From Flavobacterium aciduliphilum (GTDB lineage: Bacteria > Bacteroidota > Bacteroidia > Flavobacteriales > Flavobacteriaceae), in the NCBI RefSeq assembly GCF_003268855.1, contig NZ_QLSZ01000008.1:1-64000 (forward strand): a stretch of 64,000 nt of DNA, in the 5' to 3' direction. A model generated the notes under the pieces. The model was not told where the DNA came from and did not search any database. It saw only the letters and a program-made list of their open reading frames with translations. Positions 8,388 to 16,777 of the stretch are shown in pieces. Position 1 is the first letter of the stretch. Each line of letters begins with the position of its first letter. The position numbers were made by a program, and so were the translations under genes.

Positions 8388-11300
8388 ATGAGCACAAAAT
8401 TTACTGAATACAAAGGACTTGACTTGCCTACGGTGGCTTCTGAAGTTCTGAAATTTTGGAAAGAAAACCACATTTTTGAACAATCGGTAACGTCTCGTGA
8501 AGGAGCTACGCCTTATGTGTTTTTTGAAGGACCACCATCGGCAAACGGACTCCCTGGCATTCACCACGTGATGGCTCGTGCGATCAAAGATATTTTTTGT
8601 CGTTACAAAACTCAAAAAGGCTACCAAGTAAAGCGTAAAGCCGGTTGGGATACCCATGGTTTACCAGTAGAATTAGGTACCGAAAAAGAACTCGGCATCA
8701 CTAAAGAAGATATCGGGAAAACCATTTCGGTTACGGAATACAACGAAGCGTGTAAAAGAACCGTAATGCGTTATACTGACGTGTGGAATGATTTGACAGA
8801 AAAAATGGGGTATTGGGTCGATATGGAAGATCCGTATGTGACGTACAAATCCAAATATATGGAATCGGTTTGGTGGTTGCTCAAACAGATTTATAACAAA
8901 GAGTTATTGTATAAAGGCTACACCATACAACCCTATTCACCCAAAGCAGGAACAGGTTTATCCTCACACGAAGTAAATCAACCCGGAAGTTACCGTGATG
9001 TTACAGACACGACTATTGTGGCTCAATTTAAGGCGAAAGATGAAACACTTCCTAGTTTTTTACAAGGTTTTGGAACGGTTCATTTCTTAGCTTGGACCAC
9101 AACACCTTGGACGTTGCCAAGTAATACTGCCTTAACGGTAGGACCGAAGATTAGCTATGTTTTAGTTGAAACAGGAAACATATACACTGACACAAAAATC
9201 AATGTTGTTTTAGCAAAAGATCTTTTTAATAAGTATTTTTATAATGAAGATAAAGAAGTTCATGTAGGGAAATTTTCAAATTCTGGAAAAATTTCGGAAA
9301 CCTTAAAAGGTAAAAATTTATCTTGGAAAATTTTATCTGAATTCAAAGGTTCCGATTTAGTTGGAATTCGCTACGAACAACTGTTGCCTTTTGTTTTACC
9401 CTATCAAAATCCTGAAAATGCCTTTCGGGTGATTTCGGGTGATTTCGTGACGACAGAAGATGGAACGGGAATTGTACACACGGCTCCGACTTTTGGTGCT
9501 GATGATGCTAAAGTTGCTAAAGAAGCCACCCCAGAAGTACCACCCATGTTGATTTTAGACGAAAATGGAAATCCCGTACCTCTAGTTGATTTACAAGGAA
9601 GATTTGTAGCTCAAATGGGAGAATACGCTGGAAAATATGTGAAAAACGAATATTATAATGAGGGCGAAGCTCCCGAAAAATCGGCAGATGTTGAAATCGC
9701 CATTCGTTTAAAAGAAGAAAATAAAGCCTTTAAGGTTGAAAAATACGTACACAGTTACCCACACTGTTGGCGCACTGACAAACCCATTTTATACTATCCC
9801 TTAGATTCTTGGTTCATTAAAGTAACCGAAATCAAAGACCGAATGTTCGATTTGAACGATACCATCAACTGGAAGCCCAAAGCCACCGGAGAAGGTCGTT
9901 TCGGAAATTGGCTAAAAAATGCCAACGATTGGAACTTGTCGCGCTCTCGTTATTGGGGTATTCCATTACCTATTTGGAGAACGGAAGATAAAACGGAAGA
10001 AATCTGTATAGGTTCAGTTGAAGAATTGTACCAAGAGATTGAAAAAGCGATTGCTACTGGTTTTATGACGGAAAATCCTTATCAAGGTTTCCAAATCGGG
10101 AATATGGATGAACCGAATTATGACTTAGTAGATTTACACAAAAATATCGTAGATAACATCGTTTTAGTTTCCGCTTCTGGCAAACCTATGAAACGCGAAA
10201 CGGATTTAATTGACGTGTGGTTCGACTCGGGTGCCATGCCTTATGCACAGTGGCATTATCCTTTTGAAAACAAAGAGCTGATAGACGAAAATAAGGCGTT
10301 TCCAGCCGATTTCATTGCGGAAGGTGTCGACCAAACTCGAGGTTGGTTTTATACCTTACACGCTATCGGAACCTTAGTCTTTGACAAAATCGCCTATAAA
10401 AATGTAGTGTCAAATGGTTTGGTTTTGGACAAAAACGGACAAAAAATGTCCAAACGATTAGGCAATGCCGTTGACCCATTTATTACTTTGGCAGAATATG
10501 GTCCCGATGCGACGCGTTGGTATATGATTTCGAATGCCAACCCATGGGACAACTTAAAATTTGACATTGAAGGTGTGGCTGAAGTTCGTAGAAAATTTTT
10601 CGGAACCTTATACAATACCTATTCCTTCTTTAGTTTGTATGCCAATATCGATGGATTCAAATATGCCGAAGCAGAAATTCCGTTGCACGAAAGACCTGAA
10701 ATTGACCGTTGGATTTTATCAGAATTGCATACCCTAATAAAGATTGTTGATGAGTCTTATGCTGATTATGAGCCAACCAAAGCCGCTAGAGCGATTTCCG
10801 ATTTTGTTCAGGAGAATTTGAGTAACTGGTATGTTCGTTTGTGCAGAAGACGCTTCTGGAAAGGCGAATATGGAACCGATAAAATTGCTGCTTATCAAAC
10901 ATTGTATACGTGTTTGCTAAATATAGCGAAACTTTCAGCACCTATAGCGCCCTTTTTTATGGATCAATTGTACCGCGATTTAGTCCAAGCAACCGAAAGC
11001 GAGCATTTTGCTAGTGTTCACTTGGCTGATTTCCCGGTTTCAGTTGAAAACTTTGTTGATAAATCGTTAGAGAGCAAAATGTTGAAAGCACAAACGGTTT
11101 CTTCTTTGGTTTTATCGCTTCGTAAAAAAGAAATGATCAAAGTGCGTCAACCGTTGCAAAAGGTTATGATTCCTATACTTGATAAGAATCAACGTGCCGA
11201 AATTGAAGCGGTTTCTGACCTCATAAAAGCTGAAGTAAATGTAAAAGAAATCCAACTTTTGGACGATGCCTCAGGAGTTTTAGTGAAGCAAATTAAGCCT

Positions 11301-11801
11301 AATTTTAAAGCGTTGGGGCCTCGTTTTGGAAAAGATATGGGTTTGATTTCCAAAGAAATACAATCTTTTACTCAAGAACAAATTAATAAAATCGACTCAC
11401 AAGGAACCCTAACACTTGTTGTTTCAGAAAAAAGTATTACTTTAACCACCGAAGATGTTGAAATCACTTCTCAAGATATCCCTGGCTGGTTAGTGGCCAA
11501 TGCAAACGGAATTACGGTTGCCTTAGACATCACCATTTCTGAGGAATTAAGACAAGAAGGAATGGCTCGAGAATTGGTTAACAGAATTCAAAATATTAGA
11601 AAAGATTCTGGATTTGAAGTGACTGATAAAATAAATATTGTATTACAACGCGATGGTATTTTAGAATTGGCTGTACAGCATAACTTAGAATACATTACAT
11701 CTGAAACGTTGACAGAAACGTTAGATTTTTCAGACAAAATAAATGAAGGAATAGACATTGAATTTGATGACATAAAAACAAAAATATTAATCTCAAAATA
11801 G
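8388..11801 (+). CDS. ileS: Isoleucyl-tRNA synthetase
   Basis: 1137-residue class I aminoacyl-tRNA synthetase charging tRNA-Ile. The first signature is PPSANGLPGIHH (49-60), a variant of the HIGH motif. The second is canonical KMSKR at 686-690. The editing insertion (TTPWTLPSNTAL near 240) and the anticodon-binding C-terminal half are present. No C-terminal zinc-binding cysteine cluster is obvious. Length and the GIHH form place it with the longer eukaryote-like class (type 2) common in Bacteroidota, many members of which are insensitive to mupirocin; that property is inferred from class. A DksA-like gene follows after 6 nt. Confidence 0.96.
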   Translation: MSTKFTEYKGLDLPTVASEVLKFWKENHIFEQSVTSREGATPYVFFEGPPSANGLPGIHHVMARAIKDIFCRYKTQKGYQVKRKAGWDTHGLPVELGTEKELGITKEDIGKTISVTEYNEACKRTVMRYTDVWNDLTEKMGYWVDMEDPYVTYKSKYMESVWWLLKQIYNKELLYKGYTIQPYSPKAGTGLSSHEVNQPGSYRDVTDTTIVAQFKAKDETLPSFLQGFGTVHFLAWTTTPWTLPSNTALTVGPKISYVLVETGNIYTDTKINVVLAKDLFNKYFYNEDKEVHVGKFSNSGKISETLKGKNLSWKILSEFKGSDLVGIRYEQLLPFVLPYQNPENAFRVISGDFVTTEDGTGIVHTAPTFGADDAKVAKEATPEVPPMLILDENGNPVPLVDLQGRFVAQMGEYAGKYVKNEYYNEGEAPEKSADVEIAIRLKEENKAFKVEKYVHSYPHCWRTDKPILYYPLDSWFIKVTEIKDRMFDLNDTINWKPKATGEGRFGNWLKNANDWNLSRSRYWGIPLPIWRTEDKTEEICIGSVEELYQEIEKAIATGFMTENPYQGFQIGNMDEPNYDLVDLHKNIVDNIVLVSASGKPMKRETDLIDVWFDSGAMPYAQWHYPFENKELIDENKAFPADFIAEGVDQTRGWFYTLHAIGTLVFDKIAYKNVVSNGLVLDKNGQKMSKRLGNAVDPFITLAEYGPDATRWYMISNANPWDNLKFDIEGVAEVRRKFFGTLYNTYSFFSLYANIDGFKYAEAEIPLHERPEIDRWILSELHTLIKIVDESYADYEPTKAARAISDFVQENLSNWYVRLCRRRFWKGEYGTDKIAAYQTLYTCLLNIAKLSAPIAPFFMDQLYRDLVQATESEHFASVHLADFPVSVENFVDKSLESKMLKAQTVSSLVLSLRKKEMIKVRQPLQKVMIPILDKNQRAEIEAVSDLIKAEVNVKEIQLLDDASGVLVKQIKPNFKALGPRFGKDMGLISKEIQSFTQEQINKIDSQGTLTLVVSEKSITLTTEDVEITSQDIPGWLVANANGITVALDITISEELRQEGMARELVNRIQNIRKDSGFEVTDKINIVLQRDGILELAVQHNLEYITSETLTETLDFSDKINEGIDIEFDDIKTKILISK

Positions 11802-11807
11802 AAAAAG

Positions 11808-12188
11808 ATGGTAGAAGAAAAATTGAGATACTCAGATGCCGACTTGGCCGAGTTCAAAGAAATTATTCTCGCTAAGATTGAGAAAGCGCAACAAGATTTA
11901 GAATTAATCAAAAGTGCTTATATGAATGATTTGAATAATGGTACCGATGATACCTCACCTACTTTCAAAGCTTTTGAAGAAGGCAGCGAAACCATGAGTA
12001 AGGAAGCCAATTCACAGTTAGCCATTAGACAAGAAAAATTTATTCGCGACTTGAAAAATGCGCTTTTCCGTGTGGAAAACAAAACCTATGGGGTATGTAA
12101 AGTCACAGGAAAATTAATCGGCAAAGAGCGTTTAAAAATTGTACCTCATGCCACCATGAGTATTGAAGCCAAAAATTTACAACGATAA
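11808..12188 (+). CDS. DksA/TraR-family protein with reduced zinc-finger motif
   Basis: 126 residues: N-terminal coiled-coil helices (10-45, 65-92) and a C-terminal DksA-type finger region YGVCKVTGKLIGKERL then PHATMSIEAK. Only Cys97 and possibly His114 remain of the four classical ligands, a form usual in Flavobacteriia. DksA-type proteins bind the RNA polymerase secondary channel and modulate stringent-response promoters; this shorter form may do the same, but it is not proven. It lies 6 nt after ileS and before lspA, an arrangement suggesting an operon ended by the terminator at 12211. Confidence 0.85.
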   Translation: MVEEKLRYSDADLAEFKEIILAKIEKAQQDLELIKSAYMNDLNNGTDDTSPTFKAFEEGSETMSKEANSQLAIRQEKFIRDLKNALFRVENKTYGVCKVTGKLIGKERLKIVPHATMSIEAKNLQR

Positions 12189-12210
12189 CAACATAAAAAA
12201 ACAAACGCCT

Positions 12211-12262
12211 AAATTCCAAATCCCGGATCATTACTATTTTTTTGGGATTTGGAATTTTTGAT
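12211..12262 (+). terminator. Terminator after the ileS-dksA-like unit
   Basis: Perfect 14-bp inverted repeat AAATTCCAAATCCC (12211-12224) / GGGATTTGGAATTT (12244-12257) with a 19-nt loop and T-rich tail. Confidence 0.8.
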
Positions 12263-12277
12263 TTTTTATAATTTAAC

Positions 12278-12285
12278 TACTTTTG
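12278..12285 (+). promoter_or_regulatory. -7 box TACTTTTG upstream of lspA
   Basis: Perfect TAnnTTTG element 20 nt before the lspA ATG, just past a terminator, so lspA can be transcribed on its own. Confidence 0.55.
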
Positions 12286-12305
12286 CACCTGAAAATTGAT
12301 AACCC

Positions 12306-12908
12306 ATGAAACTTAAAAATTCGATACTGATCATCTTTTTGATATTATTAATAGACCAATGTTCAAAAATTTATGTGAAATCGAATTTTATTTTAAACGA
12401 AACTATTCCTGTTTTCAAGTGGTTTCGATTGGTATTTATTGAAAATGAAGGCATGGCATGGGGCACCGTTATTCCTGGTGCTTATGGAAAGTTATTCCTC
12501 ACGTTATTCCGAATTATCGCAGTGGGCGTGATCGGTTATTGGTTGGTTGATTCTACTAAAAAAAGAAAATCTAACTATTTATTGGTAGCGATTTGTTTTA
12601 TTTTTGCTGGGGCACTCGGAAACATTATAGATTCGGTCTTATATGGTGTAATGTTTGACAACAGCCTCAATCATTTAGCAACATTTTTCCCAGAAAACCA
12701 TTATGGAACTTGGTTTCACGGCAAAGTTGTAGACATGTTTTATTTTCCATTTATTGAAGATTATATGATGCCTAATTGGGTTCCATTCCTTGGTGGAAAA
12801 CAAATCACTTTTTTTAATGCTATTTTTAATGTGGCAGATTTTGCTATTTCTACAGGAGTGGGAATTTTAATTTTCTTCAATAAAAAGGCCTTTGGACACT
12901 CCTACTAA
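12306..12908 (+). CDS. lspA: Lipoprotein signal peptidase (signal peptidase II)
   Basis: 200-residue inner-membrane aspartyl protease that removes signal peptides from prolipoproteins after lipidation. Four hydrophobic segments are visible. Conserved motifs are DQCSKIYVK (17-25), FIENEGMAWG (44-53), GALGNIID (102-109), VVDMFYFP with catalytic Asp143, and FNVADFAIS with catalytic Asp178. The 35-residue gap between the catalytic acids is longer than in E. coli, reflecting an extra loop (NWVPFLGGKQITFF) that is usual in Flavobacteriia. Its 3' end overlaps the convergent gene by 4 nt. Many substrates occur in this window (e.g. 129, 25295, 43293). Confidence 0.95.
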   Translation: MKLKNSILIIFLILLIDQCSKIYVKSNFILNETIPVFKWFRLVFIENEGMAWGTVIPGAYGKLFLTLFRIIAVGVIGYWLVDSTKKRKSNYLLVAICFIFAGALGNIIDSVLYGVMFDNSLNHLATFFPENHYGTWFHGKVVDMFYFPFIEDYMMPNWVPFLGGKQITFFNAIFNVADFAISTGVGILIFFNKKAFGHSY

Positions 12909-13486
12909 TTATTTGCACTAAACGAGTATATTTTATTAGGCGTAATCACAAAATCTAGAGGAATATCAGTCGCTTGAATGTCTTCAATATAGCGTTCAGG
13001 CTCAAAAAAAGATAAGCCAATTTTCAACGTGTTTGGTGCACATTGTTTTAAAAAAACATCATAAAACCCCTTTCCATACCCTACTCGGTTTCCTTTGACA
13101 TCATAAGCCAATAATGGCACAAATACTACTTCTATTTTAGCCGTAGGAACTTCCAATCCGTCTACAGGTTCAGGGATATTATACTTGTTTTTTCTAAATT
13201 TCGTATTGTCTGTTAGAAGATAATGTGTCATTGCTAAAGTTGAAAAATCACACTTAGAAACTATTATCTCTTTGTCTTTTCCCGCTAATATTTGAAGAAT
13301 AAACTCCGTATTCACTTCTTTTTGTTCTTCAATGGTTAAGTACAAGTGATAATAGGTTTTATCCCAAACATGCAGTTGTATCAATTGATTTGCAAGTGCC
13401 AGACTTTGTTCTTCAAGAATTTCAGGAGTTAAACCATTTCTTAAATCTTTATATTTGATTCTCAACTCTTTTTTACGCATAAACAA
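12905..13486 (-). CDS. 5-formyltetrahydrofolate cyclo-ligase
   Basis: 193 residues, the normal length for this cytoplasmic enzyme, which converts 5-formyl-THF to 5,10-methenyl-THF using ATP. Motifs seen are MRKKELRIKYK at the N-terminus, PTAKIEVVFVPLLAYD, and GNRVGYGKGFYDVFL, the family's ATP-binding signature with YGKGFYD. The start overlaps the 3' end of the upstream decarboxylase gene by 14 nt, so both are probably one transcript. The 3' ends of this gene and lspA overlap by 4 nt. The usual symbols (ygfA/fau) are from other species. Confidence 0.92.
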   Translation of the reverse strand: MFMRKKELRIKYKDLRNGLTPEILEEQSLALANQLIQLHVWDKTYYHLYLTIEEQKEVNTEFILQILAGKDKEIIVSKCDFSTLAMTHYLLTDNTKFRKNKYNIPEPVDGLEVPTAKIEVVFVPLLAYDVKGNRVGYGKGFYDVFLKQCAPNTLKIGLSFFEPERYIEDIQATDIPLDFVITPNKIYSFSANN

Positions 13487-14780
13487 ACGACTTCAATTCG
13501 TCGATAAAAATACTCAAATGTTGGACTTCTACATGATTCATAAGTACAATTTTATACCATTTATTTTCATAATTATGCGTTTCGGGTACTAAGTGGTATT
13601 TTTCAGCGAGTTCTTTTGGCACAAATTCTCCATGAATGGTAACAATATTCATAAAAGGTTCCCGAAAATACTTGATTCCCAATTGATCTAATTCTTTGCA
13701 CAAATATTGTGTTCGCATTTGCAACACACTCACTTTTTCAAACCATTTATGCGGACCATACGTCACTAATATCATCCAAACTGCAATGGCATTGGCTCCC
13801 GAACGACTGCCACAAAGGGTTAAATCCATACCCTCTACATATTGTGCTTCTTTGGTTAATACATTTTCTATTAATCCTTTTCGGCAAATAAAAATTCCTG
13901 TCCCGTAAGGCGCTTGAAGCATTTTATGGGCATCAATTGTAATCGAACTAATCTTTGGATTACTGAAATTTATAGTAGAATTTTCATTGCTAAACGGATA
14001 TACAAATCCGCCATAAGCCCCATCAATATGTAGTTTAAAATCTAAATTGTATTTTTCTAGAACAGTAATATAATCTTCTGGATTGTCAACCGAACCAAAC
14101 ATGGTAGTTCCCATATTGGAAACCACTATGAAATATTTTTTGCCGTTGTTTTTTGCTTTGGCTATGATTTCTTCTAAAGCTATTTTGTCAATCACTCTAT
14201 TTTCAAACGAAACCGGAATTTTCAACCAATCCAATTGTAAAAGATTTGCCCCTTTCGGAATTGAATAATGCGTGTCTTCTGAAGCAACAATAACGATTTC
14301 ATCTAATATTGCTCCTTTATTATACATGAAATAATTTCGGTACATCCAAATCGCTTGAATATTAGCCTCCGTTCCTCCAGGTGAGATATAACCATCAAAT
14401 TCATTGGGTTTTGCTTTGAAAACATCTACAGCAAGAACATTCAAAACTTCTTTTTCTAATTCATGCGTGCCTTTAAATGCACTTTCTGAGTCCCCTAAAG
14501 TATGGCATCCTATATGATTGGGATTGGAAACAAAAGTTTGCAAAACAGGAGCTTCTTTTAAAAAATCGGCATCGTAAAACACTTTTTCATCCAATTTAGA
14601 GGCAGGATATCCAAGAGACGTGTCTTTGGCAAAATTCACATTATCGTGCAAGGCTTCTTGAACTTTTCTTTTTCGCGCTTCTTTTGAGAGTTTTTTCCAA
14701 TAAATCATACCTAAAATTTTTGCCAAAACTACTGTAACCAACTTATTTAAAACATGATAATTGTTAGTTATAATTCTCAT
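13473..14780 (-). CDS. PLP-dependent amino-acid decarboxylase (group II)
   Basis: Up to 435 residues of the pyridoxal-phosphate group II decarboxylase fold. Key elements are GYISPGGTEANIQAIW (PLP phosphate-binding region), EDTHYSIPKGA, HIDGAYGGFVYP (Asp contacting the PLP nitrogen) and SITIDAHKMLQAPYG containing the Schiff-base lysine. The family includes histidine, tyrosine and aspartate decarboxylases; I cannot name the substrate. The A-rich leader before the ATG at 14780 supports the long form. A start at 14708 (MIYWKKLSKEA) would fit the length of relatives, and a TAnnTTTG match (14731-14724, minus) lies between the two. Confidence 0.82.
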   Translation of the reverse strand: MRIITNNYHVLNKLVTVVLAKILGMIYWKKLSKEARKRKVQEALHDNVNFAKDTSLGYPASKLDEKVFYDADFLKEAPVLQTFVSNPNHIGCHTLGDSESAFKGTHELEKEVLNVLAVDVFKAKPNEFDGYISPGGTEANIQAIWMYRNYFMYNKGAILDEIVIVASEDTHYSIPKGANLLQLDWLKIPVSFENRVIDKIALEEIIAKAKNNGKKYFIVVSNMGTTMFGSVDNPEDYITVLEKYNLDFKLHIDGAYGGFVYPFSNENSTINFSNPKISSITIDAHKMLQAPYGTGIFICRKGLIENVLTKEAQYVEGMDLTLCGSRSGANAIAVWMILVTYGPHKWFEKVSVLQMRTQYLCKELDQLGIKYFREPFMNIVTIHGEFVPKELAEKYHLVPETHNYENKWYKIVLMNHVEVQHLSIFIDELKSFVYA

Positions 14781-14964
14781 TTTTTGAGTTTGTTTTCTTT
14801 AAAAATAAAAGTAAATTTGTTTGAAGATAATTTACAAAATATATATCCGTGAAAATTCGTTATTATCTGTCTCAAATATTAAATTTATTGAGATTTCTAC
14901 GTAATGAAAACGGTGCAGTTAAGTTCATTTCATAAAATCATAAATCGTTAATCTGCAATCATAA

Positions 14965-16758
14965 ATGCTACTTCCCTCATTAGACCTTCAACTACAAACC
15001 TTACCCGATCTTCCGGGAGTATACCAATATTATGACAAAGAGGGAAAAATTCTGTATGTAGGAAAAGCAAAAAATCTTAAAAAAAGAGTTGCTTCCTATT
15101 TTAATAAAGTACATAATAACGGAAAAACTAATGTTTTGGTTCGAAAGATTGTCACGATCAAGCACATTGTCGTTTCGTCGGAACAAGATGCTCTTTTATT
15201 GGAAAATAATTTGATAAAAAAACTACAACCCCGATACAATGTCTTATTGCGCGACGATAAAACCTATCCTTGGATTTGCATTAAAAAAGAACCTTTTCCA
15301 CGTATTTTCCCAACCCGAAGAATGATTAAAGACGGTTCAGAATATTTTGGCCCTTATACCAATTTCAAAACCGTTCACACCATTTTAGATTTAATCAAAG
15401 AATTATACCCGTTGCGCACTTGTGCTTTCGATTTAAGCCCGGGAAATATCGAAAAAGGGAAATATAAAGTCTGTTTAGAATATCACATTGGCAATTGTAA
15501 AGGAGGTTGTGAAGGGTATGAAACCGCCGAAAATTATCAAGAACACGTTCAAGCCATTCGTGAAATCTTAAAAGGAAATTTTAAAGAGAGTTTGAGAAAT
15601 TTCAAAACAAAAATGCAAGAATTTGCGGCTAGTATGCACTTTGAACAAGCCCAACAGATTAAAGAAAAAATAGAAGTTCTCGAAAATTATCAATCGCGTT
15701 CTACAGTCTTCAATCCGAAAATTTCCAATATTGATGTATTCTCTATTGTTTCTGATGAAAGTATGGCCTATGTCAACTTTTTACAGATTGCTCATGGAGC
15801 GATTATTCGGTCACACACTTTAGAATTGAAAAAGAAATTAGATGAAACAAATGAAGAACTGCTAGAACTTGCAGTTGTCGAACTTCGTGAACGTTTTCAT
15901 CTGACTTCCAAAGAAATTGTATTACCTTTTCCGTTAAATTTAGGAGAACAGATCAAAGTAACCGTTCCGCAATTGGGAGATAAAAAACAAATCCTTGAAC
16001 TATCAGAAAGAAATGCCAAATATTATCGTTTGGAACAATTAAAACAAATTCAAATTGTAGATCCTGAACGCCACACCAATCGAATCATGGCACAAATGCA
16101 AAAAGATTTGCGCCTTTCAATTGAACCACGACATATTGAGTGTTTTGACAATTCTAATATTCAAGGAACGAATCCTGTTTCGGCTTGCGTTGTTTTTAAA
16201 GACGGAAAACCATCCAAAAAAGACTACCGACATTTCAATATAAAAACCGTAGAAGGGCCTAACGATTTTGCGTCAATGGAAGAAGTTGTACACCGACGAT
16301 ACAAACGCCTTTTGGAAGAAAATCTCCCCTTACCTCAATTAATCATTATTGATGGAGGAAAGGGGCAATTATCATCCGCATTAAAAAGCATTGATGCATT
16401 AGGTTTGCGAGGAAAAATTGCGATTATCGGAATTGCCAAACGATTGGAAGAATTGTTTTATCCTGGCGATTCGGTGCCTTTATACTTAGATAAAAAATCG
16501 GAAACCCTGAAAGTCATTCAACATTTAAGAAATGAAGCCCACCGATTTGGAATTACCTTTCATCGAGAGAAAAGAAGTAAATCGGCACTAAATTCGTCTA
16601 TGGAAACCATCCCAGGAATAGGTGAAAAAACTATGGAAACTCTTATCAAACGCTTTAAAAGTGTTAAAAGATTAAAATTAGTGAGTGAAAAAGAAATTTC
16701 TGAAGTCATAGGTGCATCAAAAGCCAAAAAAATTTACGACTTTTACCATAAATTATGA
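14965..16758 (+). CDS. uvrC: Excinuclease ABC subunit C
   Basis: 597-residue nuclease of UvrABC nucleotide-excision repair, making the 3' and 5' incisions around lesions. N-terminal GIY-YIG domain (LPGVYQYYDKEGKILYVGKA, ~18-37), a cysteine cluster near 152-180, a UVR motif (AASMHFEQAQQIKEKIE, ~216-232), the RNase H-like endonuclease half (IECFDNSNIQGTNPVSA; LIIIDGGKGQL) and a terminal helix-hairpin-helix (ETIPGIGEKTMETLIKRF). Length and domain order are complete. It is followed 19 nt later by the patatin gene. Confidence 0.96.
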   Translation: MLLPSLDLQLQTLPDLPGVYQYYDKEGKILYVGKAKNLKKRVASYFNKVHNNGKTNVLVRKIVTIKHIVVSSEQDALLLENNLIKKLQPRYNVLLRDDKTYPWICIKKEPFPRIFPTRRMIKDGSEYFGPYTNFKTVHTILDLIKELYPLRTCAFDLSPGNIEKGKYKVCLEYHIGNCKGGCEGYETAENYQEHVQAIREILKGNFKESLRNFKTKMQEFAASMHFEQAQQIKEKIEVLENYQSRSTVFNPKISNIDVFSIVSDESMAYVNFLQIAHGAIIRSHTLELKKKLDETNEELLELAVVELRERFHLTSKEIVLPFPLNLGEQIKVTVPQLGDKKQILELSERNAKYYRLEQLKQIQIVDPERHTNRIMAQMQKDLRLSIEPRHIECFDNSNIQGTNPVSACVVFKDGKPSKKDYRHFNIKTVEGPNDFASMEEVVHRRYKRLLEENLPLPQLIIIDGGKGQLSSALKSIDALGLRGKIAIIGIAKRLEELFYPGDSVPLYLDKKSETLKVIQHLRNEAHRFGITFHREKRSKSALNSSMETIPGIGEKTMETLIKRFKSVKRLKLVSEKEISEVIGASKAKKIYDFYHKL

Positions 16759-16777
16759 CTCATAATATTTGAAGCGG

